Assembly (NCBI GenBank): GCA_032622095.1
Contig: CP136064.1
Coordinates: 135,799,954 to 135,863,953 of the forward strand
Direction of reading: 5' to 3'
Length of the DNA: 64,000 nucleotides
From: Siphonodentalium dalli
Lineage: Eukaryota > Mollusca > Scaphopoda > Gadilida > Siphonodentaliidae
A program made the position numbers and the translations under genes. How positions within the stretch are numbered: position 1 is the first letter of the stretch; each line of letters starts with the position of its first letter. Positions 1 through 11,805 of the stretch are shown one piece after another. The notes under the pieces are model-generated. The model was not told where the DNA came from. It made no database searches and worked only from the letters and a program-made list of their open reading frames with translations.

Positions 1-652
1 ACCCCCACAGTGGCAAATTCAAACCAACAAAGAATTGGTGAGATATCAGCATGGACGTGAAAAAACCCCCCAATATTTTCATATGAGCAAAGATAAAACA
101 AACTGTAGAAGAGAAAATATGAACAAATCGATTGAACACAATAGTGAACATTCATACCAATGTAACACTTTCGAATGTTACACGGCCTAAGTATGGTTAA
201 AGCTATATGGATGGGGGTCATTGTCCTGGCTTGATGGTGCGATCAATGACTCCGAGGTGAATGATCTCGGTCATTGACTCTCGGGGTTCATTGCTCATCA
301 AAACAAGTTTATTTGTCCACCTGTTTTGATGGGAGCGGCAGACATGTGTTCCAATCAAAACACGACATCTGGGGCCAGGGCGTTTCCCCCAGCGCATATA
401 TACTGGACAGAGCCCAGAACTCTGGGTCTTGATTCGAACGTATTTCTGAGAAGATATTATATGTTATTCTCTGTGACTGCCTGCTTTTATTTGTACATAA
501 TTGTATGAATAAATATCACCATTTCTATGTTCTGAGAGTTGCCAACTTAGTGTATAAGAACCTGGGGAGTATTATATCTCCGAGATGTTGCCGTGATCTA
601 GATGCTTCTTGGAATTCTCGGACATGGATGCGGGCGGTCACGGTGAAGGAAG
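1..652. other. No gene recognised
   Basis: The short open frames here are unsupported: no domain, no codon signal and no splice context. I see only unique-looking AT-rich sequence leading into the first interspersed repeat at about 653. Confidence 0.5.
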
Positions 653-1130
653 GAAGGAAGGAAACAAGACAGTCAATGACTGTGGGGTCGCTCACCAGAC
701 TGCAAAGACTGATAAGACTGGGACTCTGGAGACCACAACGTTGTAGTCAGAAATTTTCATAATCACTTTAAAAGAAGTAGATCTAAACAGAATATGTGGC
801 TAGAGAGGCTTCATGTATGTAGGTCGGTGAATATCTATCTTGAAATTACCAACTGTACACTACTGATCAGCCCAGTTCAAAAAGTCCCCTCCTGACCGGG
901 CTCCAGACTCCCAAGTCTTAGGTTGGAATTTCACAACCGACATCTCAAACTTTCTCAATTGTTGGAAATTTCCAATCTCACCTGATCTCACAAGCGCCTT
1001 TTTATAAAACCATTTAGACAAGTTTGAAGCCCAATTATCCATGGACCCACAACACCATACATGTATGTTAGATTAATCAGTCAGCTAGTTCCAAGGTAGA
1101 TGTTTTAATGAATTTTGTATTTTAATGATT
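653..1130. repeat. Interspersed repeat family A, copy 1
   Basis: The block starts with an 'acaagacagtcaa' motif, followed by 'gctcaccagactgcaaagac' and a downstream 'ccgggctccagactcccaag' segment. The same order recurs at about 1524-1735 (short), 3027-3530, 49420-49560 (decayed) and 62811-63420. It is a dispersed noncoding repeat; I cannot assign a class. Open frames inside it are by-products of the repeat. Confidence 0.75.
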
Positions 1131-1192
1131 TTATATCTTTAGTTTATTCCCTGTCCGACATGTTTAAACGTATTTATCATATTATATGTATT

Positions 1193-1523
1193 AATTAGTA
1201 TCTGAGAATTCAACTGCAAACAGCAGCAAATCCACAAACAGTGGGAGTCCTTGACCTGACTAACAATTCTGGACACGTGCACCATGACCCACATTCAATG
1301 ACTGTGGTGTGATCGCTTTGATGTCTCTAAATTAATGTTGTGACATACATGTAGTTTACAAGCTGCACATGGCAGTCTTAGTAAACTTAGCGTACATTTG
1401 CTCCCCGAGTCGCGCGATTAGCAATTGTACTTCGAAATTCATTTACGACTGTGCACATGGCTGCAAACTTCTACCAGATGACGTCACATCGGAATGTTTA
1501 TTTAAAGCCCGGGAATGAGCATA
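1193..1523. repeat. Interspersed repeat family B, copy 1
   Basis: A block of about 330 bp beginning 'ttagtatctgagaattcaac' and ending near 'cacatcggaatgt' and 'gaatgagcataa' is repeated in the same orientation at about 33303-33560 with scattered substitutions. It is noncoding and unclassified. Confidence 0.7.
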
Positions 1524-1735
1524 ACAAGACAATCAAAGACTGTGGGGTCGCTCACCAGACTGCAAGACTGATAAGACTGGGACTCTGGAGACCACAAGTC
1601 AGAACTTTTCATAATCACTTTAAAAGAAGTAGATCTAAACAGGATATGTGGCCAGAGAGGCTTCATGTATGTAGATCGGTGAATATCTACCTTGAAATTA
1701 CCAACTGTACACTACTGACCCCCCCCCCATAATAG
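1524..1735. repeat. Interspersed repeat family A, copy 2 (short)
   Basis: This is the same opening as copy 1 but it stops after the 'accaactgtacactactga' motif and a C-run, then passes straight into family C units. Confidence 0.7.
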
Positions 1736-3010
1736 TATTACTATAGAGACATACAGTTATGTCCCTGGTCCCACCCTATTTAACCTGGTGACCCCATCTG
1801 AATAAATTTGAATCCCAGACACCAAAGAACCCTTCATACTAAATATTAGTAAAATAGACCTGATGGTCCTTGTGAAGGAAGCATATTAAGAGGAAAACTG
1901 TCCTTTGCTTGGCCCATATTTGACCAGGTGACCCCATTTAAAAAAATCTGAATTGCAGTCAAACAACAACATTCCATGCTAAATAAGCCAACTAGTTCTT
2001 GGCTCTTGCAAATATATTTTAAGAATTACTATGTGGTGAAATAGTTATGTCTCTGGCTCTGCCCTTATTCGACTTTGTGATCCCATTTTCACAAATCTGT
2101 CACCCACGGTAATTTCATACCAAATATAAGCAACATAGGCCATTTGATTCATGCATAGAAGACATATCATGAATTAATATGGAGAGAAAGAGTAATGTAG
2201 CTGGCCTTGCACATACTTGACCTGGTGACCCTGATTGAACAAATCTGAGTCACAACCAAAGGAGCCTCAATATTAAATATGAGCTAAATAGAGCTGGTTG
2301 TTCTTTCAAAGAACATTTTTCAAGTGGATGTGGGAGTGTTAAATGTCCTGTTGAAAGATTTGAACAATACATAGATAGATTGTTGTTGTAATTGGGAATT
2401 AAATGACCTCTAGCAGATGTCCAGGGAACGTTTATAAAAATGTCAGATTTCACTTGACATGTGTAGTCATACCCGACATACAGTTAGAGCCAAAGTAAAT
2501 GTTTCTTATTAATGATTCTCTGTCAAGAATTTGAGTAAATATTATTGTTGGGACCAGGGTGGCAGAATCAGTGAACTTGAGTAAAGTATATATATATATA
2601 TAATTGACCATGGAGTTAAATAAAAAAAAATTAAAATTTTTAATAAGTTTTAGAGTTATGTCCCTGGACCCGCCCACATTTGACCCAGTGACCTCATTTG
2701 AACAAATCTGAACCCCAGTCACCCAAGGATCCTTCATACCAAATATGAACCAATTTGGCCTGATGGTATTTGAGAAGAAGATGTTTAACAGAATTACTAT
2801 GGATGGAAATAGTTATGGCCCTGGCTTCGCAACTATTTGACCCAGTGACCTCATTTGAACAAATCTGAATGAGAGTCACCTAGGGAACATCCACACCAAA
2901 TATGAACCCATTCGGTGTTATGGTTCCAGAGGAGAAGATGTTCAATGAATTGTTGACGGACGGACGATGGACAGACAATGGACGGACGACGGACGAGAAG
3001 TGATGACTTC
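1736..3010. repeat. Interspersed repeat family C, tandem block
   Basis: Diverged units of roughly 140-150 bp share the order 'gttatgtccctgg', 'gacc(c/t)agtgacc', 'gaacaaatctgaa' and 'aggatccttcatacca', then 'aagaattactatgga'. The block ends in 'gacggacgg' runs and 'tctcaggtgagctaa'. Other blocks lie at about 3540-4380, 5330-5835, 6060-7010 and 63280-63690. Repeats with this kind of ending are common in molluscan noncoding DNA as far as I know; class unknown. Confidence 0.7.
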
Positions 3011-3026
3011 GTCTCAGGTGAGCTAA

Positions 3027-3530
3027 TAACAAGACAGTCAAAGACTGTGGGGTCGCTCACCAGACTGCAAAGACTGATAAGACTGGGACTCTGGAGACCA
3101 CAATAGTCAGAACTTTTCATAAGCACTTTGAAAAAAGTAGATCTAAACACGATATGTGGCTAGAGAGGCTTCAGTAGTGTACAGTGGGTAATTTCAAGTT
3201 GAATATCCACCATGATATTGCCCACTGTTCACTACTGATCACCCCCCTCCTCCAGCTCAACAAGTCCCCTCCCGACCGGGCTCCAGACTCCCAAGTATTG
3301 GGTTGGAATTTCACAACCGACATCTCAAACTTTCTCAATTTTTGGAAATTTCCAATCTCACAAGCACCTTTTTATAAAACCATTTAGACATGTTTGAAGC
3401 CCATTTATCCATGGACCCAAAACACCATACATGTATGTCAGATTAATCAGTTAGGTAGTTCCAAGGAAGATGTTTTAATGAATTTGGTATTTCAATGATT
3501 TTTTAAACACAAAATTGTTAACTCCCCATA
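3027..3530. repeat. Interspersed repeat family A, copy 3
   Basis: This is a longer copy, with the opening motif, the 'accgggctccagactcccaag' segment and the 'atggacccaaaacaccatac' segment in the same order as copy 1. It runs directly into family C units. Confidence 0.75.
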
Positions 3531-3539
3531 GCCCCCGTC

Positions 3540-4385
3540 ATTTCTTAACAGGTTGACCTGATGTTAACAAATCTGAATATCAGTCACTAAAGGATCATCC
3601 ATACTATATGTAAGCTAAATAGTCCAACCTCTCTTGAGAAGACAATTTAAGAATGACTATAGAGACATACAGTTATGTCCCTGGTCCCACCCTATTTAAC
3701 CTGGTGACCACATCTGAATAAATTTCAATACCAGACACCAAAGAACCCTTCATACTAAATATCAGCAAAATAGACCTGTTAACATTTGTGGCGATTTCGG
3801 TCGAACAGTTTAACCCGCAGTAGGAAAATGTGGACTGTTACTGGTTGAAAAATCAAATCTACAGCCTCATTGCCTCCACACAGGCAGCTTAGAAATCAAT
3901 AGGAATCTATATATTATTATACCAGTATCAAACAGCATACATACAGGTAGGGTGGGTGGTTGAGAGTTAAATCTCTCATCTCTGCCCTTATTTGAACAAA
4001 TGTGAATCCCCATCTATGAGATCTATTCATCTAGAAATTTCAAACGGTAGATTTTAAGAGTTGAAGAAAACTGATTTTCCTCAAAAGTTTCCTAAAAATG
4101 ACCTCACGTGTACAAATCTGAACCCCACTCACCAAAGGACCCTCCATACCAAAAGCTAAATAGGCCTGATGATTTCTGAAGAATTACTATGGAGGGAAAG
4201 AGTTATGGCCCTGGGTTCTCACCTATATGACCTGATGAACTCATTTGAACAAATCTGAATGTGAGTCAAAATATATAAACCATTTCGGTCTTTAATATGT
4301 ATGTGGAGAAGAACAAAATTGATGGACGGATGGAAACATCCCAACAGAGGGATGGACGGGAGGACATACTGACAGACAAATTCAA
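3540..4385. repeat. Interspersed repeat family C block
   Basis: Degenerate family C units end in 'gatggacggatgg' runs followed by a C-tract at about 4396. No coding signal. Confidence 0.6.
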
Positions 4386-4510
4386 TCCAATATACCCCCC
4401 CCCCCCAAGTTTTCTTTGCAAATCAGGGTATAATGAGTACAACTGGATAGGTGGTGGTTAAGAATATAATAGTGGAACAGCCAAGCCTGAATATAGTGTC
4501 TGACTTTTGC

Positions 4511-4600
4511 AGAATGAGGTCACTAAAGGGTGAATTTAGTGCTGCAATCCTGTAAGGTGGGCTAGCATCACCAAATTCACCCTCTGTGGACCTCATTATG
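4511..4600. mobile_element. Hairpin MITE, copy 1
   Basis: A compact inverted repeat of about 90 bp. The left arm begins 'agaatgaggtcactaaaggg' and the right arm is its diverged complement, ending 'acctcattatg'. Related copies lie at 4795-4886 and 7159-7251. The longer flanking context ('gtctgac(a/t)tttgc' and 'taggcct') is shared too, so the mobile unit is probably larger than the hairpin. Confidence 0.55.
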
Positions 4601-4794
4601 CTTAGGCCTCAACTGCCATGGGAGACATATGAACAGATTGAAGTTGTCCAGTTAATTGGTGATGTGCACCCATTGGGCACTTCAATTATCAATTTTATCT
4701 TCTGACAGCAAATTAGGGAATATAGAAACTGAACAGAAGGGAAAAAGTAAGTAGAAATGTCAATTTAAGACCTGTATACTTCCCTAGGCCTAAG

Positions 4795-4886
4795 CAGAAT
4801 GAGGTCCCTGGAAAGTGTATTTGGTGATGCTAGCCTACTGTGCAGAGTAGCATCACTAAATTCACCCTCTGGGGACTTCATTCTGC
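4795..4886. mobile_element. Hairpin MITE, copy 2 (context inverted)
   Basis: The arms read 'cagaatgaggtccctgg' and 'ggggacttcattctg'. The flanks 'ccctaggcctaag' on the left and 'aaatgtcagaca' on the right are the reverse complement of those around the copies at 4511 and 7159, so this copy sits in the opposite orientation. Confidence 0.55.
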
Positions 4887-5330
4887 AAATGTCAGACATA
4901 CAGCATTTTGTTTTGATATGATGATACACACAGAGCATGACTGTTTACACCTACCTGTCAGCCAGCTAGATAACATCTGAATTGATGACTGTTATTAACT
5001 CTTTCTGTCTGGGGCTAATACCATACTTTATGGATGTTACAAGGTGTCAGTTTTTCTAATTAATTTTTTCTTGACTGCAGTGGGTGCAGGGCGGCGCAGA
5101 TTGGGGGGGGGGGGGGGTGGGTGGTAGTGGGGACAGGGGTGTAGATGGGTGAGGACGGAAAGGGGTGGAATGGGGTGTTTTGTGTCTAAAAAATACAAAA
5201 AATCAGGGGTTAAAATGAAAAAAATATTTTTGTATTGGTTCATTTTGAATTGTGATTTGTTTTTTGAATTGAGCAAGGATTTAAATTTAACAATATTTAA
5301 AAAAAAAATTAAATTAAAAAAAAAAAAAAA
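4887..5330. other. No gene; G-tract and A-rich sequence
   Basis: This stretch holds a 15-G run at about 5103-5117, a G/T-rich segment after it and an A-rich tract near 5300-5330. The open frames are low-complexity artefacts. Confidence 0.5.
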
Positions 5331-5840
5331 GTTATGTTCCTGACACGGCCCCTATTTGACACACTGACCCCATTTGAACAAATCTGAACCCCAGTCACAC
5401 AAGGACCCACCATACAAAATATTAGCTAAATCGGCCTGATGATTCTGGAGAAGAAGTCATTCTAATAATTACTAGGGAGAATAGAGTTATGTCCCTGATT
5501 CTGCCCCTATTTGACCCAGTGACCCCATTTGAACAAATCTGACCACCAGTCACTCAAGGACCTTCCATACCAAATATAAGCTAAATAGGCCTGATGGTTC
5601 TTGAAAAGAAGTTGTTTTAAGAATTACTATGGCGGGAAAGAGTTATGGCCCTAGCTTCGCAACTATTTGACTCAGTGACCTTATTTTAACAAATCTGAGT
5701 CTGAGTCAAGCAGGGAACATCCACACCAAATATGAACTCATGATACTGGAGAAGAAGATGATTGTTGACGGACGGACAGACGGACGAAGAGTGATGACTA
5801 TAGCTCCATTGGAGACTTCGTCTCAGGTGAGCTAAAAACT
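5330..5840. repeat. Interspersed repeat family C block
   Basis: Three diverged family C units end in 'gacggacggacagacgg' and the shared 'ctcaggtgagctaa' terminus at about 5821-5836. Confidence 0.65.
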
Positions 5841-6059
5841 ATACACTGCATTCAATATTGTCTAGACATGTTTGTTCCCAAATAGAACAAATATCAGCCG
5901 ACGGAAGCACGTGCTAATCGCGTGCCGTGAGCGCGTGCAAGTTGCACAAAACAGAGATATTTAGCTACCAAAGGCATCTGTGTATTGAAACCGATATTAT
6001 AGGTTTTTATGAAACATATCGGTATCGGTTTGGTTTTGAAATGAAACCGAGAAACCGAA

Positions 6060-7020
6060 AAACTGCACATCACTAACAGACACCAAAGAACCCTTCATAC
6101 TAAATATCAGTAAAATAGACCTGATGGCCACGGTCCTTGTGAAGGAAGCATATTAAAAGGAAAACTTTCCTTCGTTTTGCCCCTATTTGACCAGGTGACC
6201 CCATTTAAAACAAGACAACCAGACCACAGTCCTGAGTTCACAAAATTCCTTTTGCATGTCCCTCTTAGAATGAAATTTTACAACTGTTGCATGTACTTCA
6301 AGCTTTCGACCTTGGAAATTTCCAACCTGACATGCCCCCATAAAGTTAAAATTTGTGGCCATTTCGGTCCTACAGTTTAATCCAAAGTAGAAAAATATGG
6401 ACTGTTACTGGTTGAAAAATAAAATGTAACACTATCAGGCATGAAATTTCTAACTGTTCGAAAATTTTGATGAAAGTAGGGGGATGTGTCAAAACCCCAC
6501 CCCTCTACACTTCCGCCCCAATGCCCCCACCCAGGCAGCTTAGAAATCAAGAGGAATCTATACATTATTATACCAGTATAAAAAAGCACAGGTAGGGTGG
6601 CTGGTTGATAATTATATCTCTTATCTCCACCCCTATTTGAACAAACGTGAATCCCCATCTATGAGATCCATTCATTTGGTAATTTTAGACGGTATATTTT
6701 AATAGTTGAACTGAACTGATTTTCCTCAAATTTCCTAAAATGACCCCAAATCTGAACAAATCTAAACCCCAGTCACCGAAGGATCCTCCATACCAAAGAT
6801 AAGCTAAATATATAGGCCCGATGAAGAAATTGTTTTAAGAATTACTATGGAAGGAAAGAGTTATGGCCCTGGCTTCTCACCTATTAGACCTGATGAACTC
6901 ATTTGAACAAATGTGAATGTAAGTCACCATTTGGTCTTTAATATGTATCTGGAGAAGAAAACAATTGATGGACGGATAGAGACATGAAGACAGATGGATG
7001 GATAGGAGAACAGTTTGACA
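6060..7020. repeat. Interspersed repeat family C block
   Basis: This is a second version of the sequence at about 3720-4385: the same order of unit motifs and the same 'aggcagcttagaaatcaa' segment, again followed by a C-tract. It is noncoding. Confidence 0.6.
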
Positions 7021-7158
7021 GACAAATTCAGTTCAATATACCCCCCCCCCCCCCCCAAGTTTTCTTTGCAAAATCAGGGTATAATGAGTTCAACTGGTTA
7101 CTGGTGGTTAAGGAAATAATATTCGAACAGCCAGGCCTGAACATAGTGTCTGACATTT

Positions 7159-7251
7159 GCAGAATGAGGTCCCCAAAGGATGAATTTAATGATGCAATCC
7201 TGCAATGCGGGCTAGCATCACCAAATTCACCCTCTGGGGACCTCATTCTGT
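7159..7251. mobile_element. Hairpin MITE, copy 3
   Basis: This is the best preserved of the three hairpins: left arm 'agaatgaggtccccaaagg', right arm ending 'ggggacctcattctg'. The flanks match copy 1, including the C-tract and 'agttttctttgcaaa' segment about 100 bp upstream. Confidence 0.6.
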
Positions 7252-7480
7252 TTAGGCCTCAACTGCTATGGGAGCAACCTGTCACCCCCTTTAGGTTGCA
7301 AAATTTCCAACTGACAAAAAATAGGAAAATATGCAATAATTGGTCCAAAAACAATTACCCCAATAAATTGTTTGAAAATCAAAATACAAGAACATTTTCA
7401 ATCTATTGTTCGTGTGAAATTTTCAACTAATGTTTTGGCAGGTTTGAAAGTTCCAACTGTTGAAAATTTTGACCAAAGTT

Positions 7481-7513
7481 GGGGGGGGGGGGGGGGGGTG
7501 AGACACCCCCCCC
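7481..7513. repeat. G18/C8 homopolymer hairpin
   Basis: Eighteen consecutive G are followed by 'tgagaca' and eight C, so the strand can fold on itself. G-runs of this size can also form quadruplexes. Other long runs are at 5103-5117 (15 G) and 11410-11429 (20 G). Confidence 0.6.
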
Positions 7514-7619
7514 AAATCACCCCTGTCGCCACATCTCTGATAGGAATAGAATTAAATGCTAAGGTTGGCAAATAATGGGCGTGAAATAAGTATGATGAAA
7601 TTATCAACATGATACATTC

Positions 7620-7986
7620 TTATAATACATATACAAAATACAGAGAAATATCCAGTATTGTCAGCTGAAAAAAATCAGAAGCTCGTTGTCTTTTTGGAAG
7701 ATTTAACAAATTGTCTGTTAAGGTGTTGATATCTGATTCATGCTTTGTGCCCCTGGAACTGCCTGGTGTACCAGTCTGGCTAGCAGGGGTACTACTAGAA
7801 CCAGGGGTTAATACCACAGGAGTTTTGCTCCCTGAATGTCTATGACTTGGTGATGGTGTGTAACTTTCCCGTAGTGCTTTATCAGTGTTGGTTCGGATTC
7901 CAAGCTTGGCTGTTGCTAGTCTCTGAGCAGCTGGAGAAAGTGAGTTGAGTTTGTCTGTATTACTCTGTCCAAACTTGGGAGGTGCA
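7620..7986 (-). CDS. ESS2: ESS2 (DGCR14) splicing factor, terminal coding exon
   Basis: This is the C-terminal exon of ESS2/DGCR14, a nuclear protein associated with the spliceosome C complex. Read on the minus strand, it starts after a polypyrimidine-AG acceptor (7987-7988) and continues the codon split from the exon at 21677-21792. Recognisable family features in order are an 'LSPAAQRL' segment, 'DKALRESYTPSPS', a Ser/Thr/Pro-rich stretch with TPG repeats, and 'LTDNLLNLPKRQRASDFF', which matches the conserved end of animal ESS2. In the vertebrate protein as I recall it, SDFF is the terminus. Here the frame runs on for 15 more residues to a stop at 7620-7622. The codons for FF form a run of seven T; one T fewer would give SDFFS and a stop. 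The extension may therefore be real, a polymorphism or a sequencing error. Confidence 0.87.
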
Positions 7987-8651
7987 CTGAAAAAATAGAA
8001 AATTTAATTTTGAATTGTTTATATTTAATTTTTCAGGCATACCAAATTCAATGGAAATGAATCATAGATAGCCGTGTAGTGTAGTCCAGGCACATTTGGG
8101 TTCACTTGGGAAATATATAACCCAAGTTAAGCTTTTTGAGGTATCATGATTTTTCGGAATGGTTCAAATTCAGATGTAATTCCACCAGGCCATATTCGAA
8201 TGCAGTCATATGTAGACTACTATCGTGGAGCAGATGTCGCTAGATATATGCAATTGATGTTTGGGCTTACTACCAGTCGATATTCCATAATTGTAATGAC
8301 ATTATTACTGAAGAAAGCATATAAATTGTATGACGATTCAAATTTTGTATCGATATATAGCCACTTACCTTTATGTAACACTCTAATGATACCATCTTAC
8401 TTAATGCAGGTTTAACCCGCTCGTTTCATTTTGTTTCATATTAGTTTGAACTATAGCGTAACATGAGCGATAACTCCTTCCTGTAATATCTCATTCATTC
8501 CATTTTACTGTGCCATCCAAGCAGGTTATCACAATTATGTTGGACTCTGAGAGTTCGTTGCCATCGTCACCCGCCAAAGGCAAAGAGGAATTTTTTTTAG
8601 CAAACATGATGCTCTCATCGAATTGCAAAGTCATGGCCACCCGGTCATTAA

Positions 8652-10215
8652 CACATTGAGTGCCGGAAATCAATTAGTAATCTCGCCAGTTTGCCAAATC
8701 GTGGCAGATAGATACATCTAGTAGACCATAATTTGGCTTCAATGAAGCAAGAATTGGATGATGTCGCGACTTTAGATGACAGAAACGGCGATTGATAGTA
8801 CTACGAGATAACTCGTAGCCGGCAATGGCGGAAGGAATTTGGGTATTCCCACCACCAGTGCCAACTACGAGTTATCTCGTAGACACAACTGGACACGTTT
8901 GAGCAACAAATATGAAGTAGAATGTAACCGGAAAAAGTTAGTTTGGTGGTAAGCATATTTATGGAGGTGCGGGTGTCCTTGTGGTGGTTATAGCTCGTTA
9001 TATACTTATATTATGGCTGATGCATGCTGGAGCAAATTATACTTATATGAGCATGCATGGCTACAGACGGTGAATCCGACGTGGAATCGGGTGAACATGT
9101 TTACTGTGAGGATGAGTTTATTTCGTCCATGCAGTAATGACTACGAGCATGCATCTTTACGAGCATGAATCTTCTGTTGTTTCGGGCAGTGTAAGTTATC
9201 TCCCACTTAGCCTGATTTAGGACTATCATATAGGGTTCCAAAGTACAGCTCAAAATAATAGTGTAGGAAGGATCGTCAGCACAAACTTAAAGTAACCATG
9301 CAACAGTAGCCAAATAGATCCCTGTACATTCAGGAGTGTGCTATATATATGTAACGATTCCATATAATCTATCCGTCTGGAAATAAGTTACCTTCACACT
9401 AAACCTCTATGCTACACAAAACCATTTATCCTTACATACATGTAGAACAGTTCGATGGACTGCATGACGTCTAAAGTACGGTAATTGTTACGCTTTCCAT
9501 TGTCCAACACGTTCGGAAGAGGGTATAATGTAGCTTTGGGGAATAACTGTTCCGCTTTACTTGAATTATAAATAATAAAATACCTAGTCCCCACAGTGTA
9601 TTCCAAAAGCAACTGCATGCTGTGGTTCCCTAATAATGAGATAATGGTAGCATCAACGCGCGTAACATCATGGATTATCCGCTTATCTTGTATTGGATGC
9701 GTCCTTTCGCACATGCGTGAGAGGGAACATATTTGGCAGGCATGTGAGACATGTGTGGGTGGTTGTGCAAAGTTTCAACCAAAGTTTCAACCATTCCTCG
9801 AAACTGCCTTCGCATGTTTGTTCATTGTGAACATCCACATAACCCGACCGTTTGCAAGTGTGCACATTATCAGTCTATTGAATACCAAAAACCCAGTCCA
9901 ATTGCCCACACACGACTGCCTCTGGTGGTCACTCAGTGAGACAGTGTCAGCTGTATTCACTCACAACTGGACCATTTTGAGTAGAATATATGTGCTGATG
10001 GTGCTCACTTCTGTTGAACAATGCAAGGAGAGCCACACAATTTATTTGATAAAATCACTGTTCTGATGTCCCGAGGCGGGTTTTCGTGGTATATCGACCT
10101 ATTCCACTGCTTCCGTTTGTCAGTTACACGACATGGAAACCACTACGAGATAACTCGTAGTGGCAACCTGCGAAGGTTGCGTACTACGAGATAACTCGTA
10201 GTGGCACTCAACGTG
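8652..10215. mobile_element. piggyBac-like element flanked by TTAA
   Basis: Terminal inverted repeats CACATTGAGTGCC (8652-8664) and GGCACTCAACGTG (10203-10215) differ at one position and are each bordered by TTAA (8648-8651 and 10216-10219), the piggyBac target signature. Four copies of the hairpin CTACGAG-ATAA-CTCGTAG, some in inverse orientation, lie at 8801-8818, 8865-8882, 10143-10160 and 10184-10201. At 1564 bp it is too short and too broken to encode an intact transposase. Removing it with one TTAA reconnects the surrounding DIRS remnant. Confidence 0.72.
9057..9137 (+). pseudogene. Short acidic ORF, possible transposase N-terminus
   Basis: ATG opens 26 codons rich in Asp and Glu, with the core 'DGESDVESGEH', then a TAA stop. 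Acidic N-termini are typical of piggyBac transposases and the position inside a TTAA-flanked element fits, but no catalytic DDD region can be read downstream. Treat it as a weak relic. Confidence 0.3.
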
Positions 10216-10697
10216 TTAACCTTTCCAAACCATCACAAATGAGGTCACCTATCTGGGACATGGGAATCGCAAATGATTGCCCAGTATCCACACCACATCC
10301 TATTTCAACCTCACAAGGAAAACCTCAGAAGGTGAGTCGAAGACTGCCAAGTTCGGATGAAGATTCGTCTGAAAATGTGGAAGACGTTGGATCAATTCAT
10401 ATTGATGAACATTGTTCGTTTTTTTCAGAAACCATTTCCAACAAACGCTCCAAGAGCAAAACATTGGAAAGTATTTTCGGGAATGATGCATTAGTGAAAC
10501 CACCCCCAAAGAAACTTGGGGCAGACATTGATGCAGCCAAAAAACTTGTGCTTTCGCAATTATGGAGATGAGACCATCCATTTTCCCTGATGGCATTTGC
10601 CGAGGAATCGGCACTAACATATCCTCTGTCTGCTGAAGCTGAGGAGTTTTTAAAGATCTCCACGCTAGACAGTCTTGTTTATCGTTGTCTTAGCCAG

Positions 10698-10745
10698 ATA
10701 ATATGGCAAGAATGTTAAACCATAATATGGCAAGAATGTTAAACC
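10698..10745. repeat. 24-bp tandem duplication
   Basis: Two identical copies of a 24-bp unit beginning 'ataatatggcaagaatg' abut within the DIRS gag-like remnant. This is a recent local duplication. Confidence 0.85.
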
Positions 10746-11409
10746 ACCTCCATTTGGAGATTGTTCACTTGTAGGGCAACCATCCAAGATGATAGAAAAG
10801 CTGGCCTTCTGGGGCCACTCATATGGGAAGCAGTGCCATGATTTACCTTCAACAAGGACTTGCTTCATTGATGCATACCATAAATGAGTTACAAGATATC
10901 ACTGTTGATGATGTGTCACATCACGTGAGAGATGTTTTTGCCATCTCTGCCACATCATATGGGTCTTGCAGGGCCTATCACCATATATTACGTCAAAGTA
11001 CCTTGGCAGATACACAATTATAGAAGAGGGATGATTCAAAGGTGCTGTCTGACCTTCCTTTATTGGCTAATGGTGTTTTCAGTAACAGACTGGAATCAGT
11101 ACTTAAAACACAAAAAGAGCAAAATAAAGCTCTTGATGATTTGTTACCAGCTACCAAGGCCAATAAACCATTCTTTTCCAAACCAAATACCGGTACTGAC
11201 TGGAAAAGTTCGCAAACAGGACAGGTGGAAAACTGGCAAAAGTTTCAATAAGTGTACCGGTAACACAAACTTCAACAAAAAGACTGACATTTTTCAGACC
11301 CCTCTCAAGAATACCAGTGCCAGAAACAAGGGTTATCAAAACAAGAAAAGATGACATCGGTGAGTAAATGCAAACATTTTCACCAATCACTTTGCCCAGT
11401 GTACAGATA

Positions 11410-11429
11410 GGGGGGGGGGGGGGGGGGGG
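11410..11429. repeat. 20-G homopolymer run
   Basis: Twenty consecutive G interrupt the start of the RT-like frame of the DIRS remnant. Confidence 0.9.
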
Positions 11430-11560
11430 TTCTCCAATTGGGAAGAAATTACCAACAATGCTTGGAACCTGAACATAATTTGTCAGGGCAACAATTGGAT
11501 TTTCAAACAATACCCCCTTTTCAAGGTTTAAAAATGACTATGTTCTCAATTTGGAAATAA

Positions 11561-11805
11561 TTGAAAGTTTCAATGATACTGTAGCTCAACTTGGAAAGGG
11601 AATAATTTTATGTGTTACAGTCAATGGAGCGATTAGGAATGCGGAAAGTTGACAGGTCAAAGTAATACTAGATTATCAGCATGAAGAGATATATATATAT
11701 AAAGTAAAATCCAAGATGGTTGCTGACAGCTATGTTTTCCAATGAAATTCAAAAACATTTGATAGCTTCCATCTAGTAGATAATTACAGGAAAACATAAA
11801 AATCA
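11561..11805. other. No gene recognised
   Basis: Short AT-rich spacer with a (TA)n tract near 11690. A 30-bp segment around 11565-11595 ('caatgatactgtagctcaac') recurs diverged at about 36388-36410. The 'aaaatccaagatggttgctg' at about 11707 is a fragment of the satellite found at 18.2 and 45.3 kb. Confidence 0.4.

Larger units (their letters stand above)
8520..11560 (+). pseudogene. DIRS-type retrotransposon remnant (gag and start of RT)
   Basis: A broken plus-strand coding region is interrupted by the element at 8652-10215. Frame fragments at 10239-10571, about 10590-10680, 10823-11023, 11042-11251 and 11250-11354 look like pieces of one gag-like protein. The last two carry a basic, Asn/Phe-rich tail with a 'KANKPFFSK' stretch. 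At about 11429-11520 another frame reads 'FSNWEEITNNAWNLNIIC', which resembles the 'F..NW..IT.D.WVL.II' segment that opens the reverse transcriptase of DIRS elements. The sequence then leaves the family. The RT-start resemblance is the main evidence; the gag part is assigned by position and composition. A tandem 24-bp duplication lies at 10698-10745. It sits in the ESS2 intron on the opposite strand. Confidence 0.5.

Noticed and set aside
6984-7430. 148-codon plus-strand frame
   Set aside because: It crosses family C repeat, a C-tract and a hairpin MITE, so it cannot be one gene.
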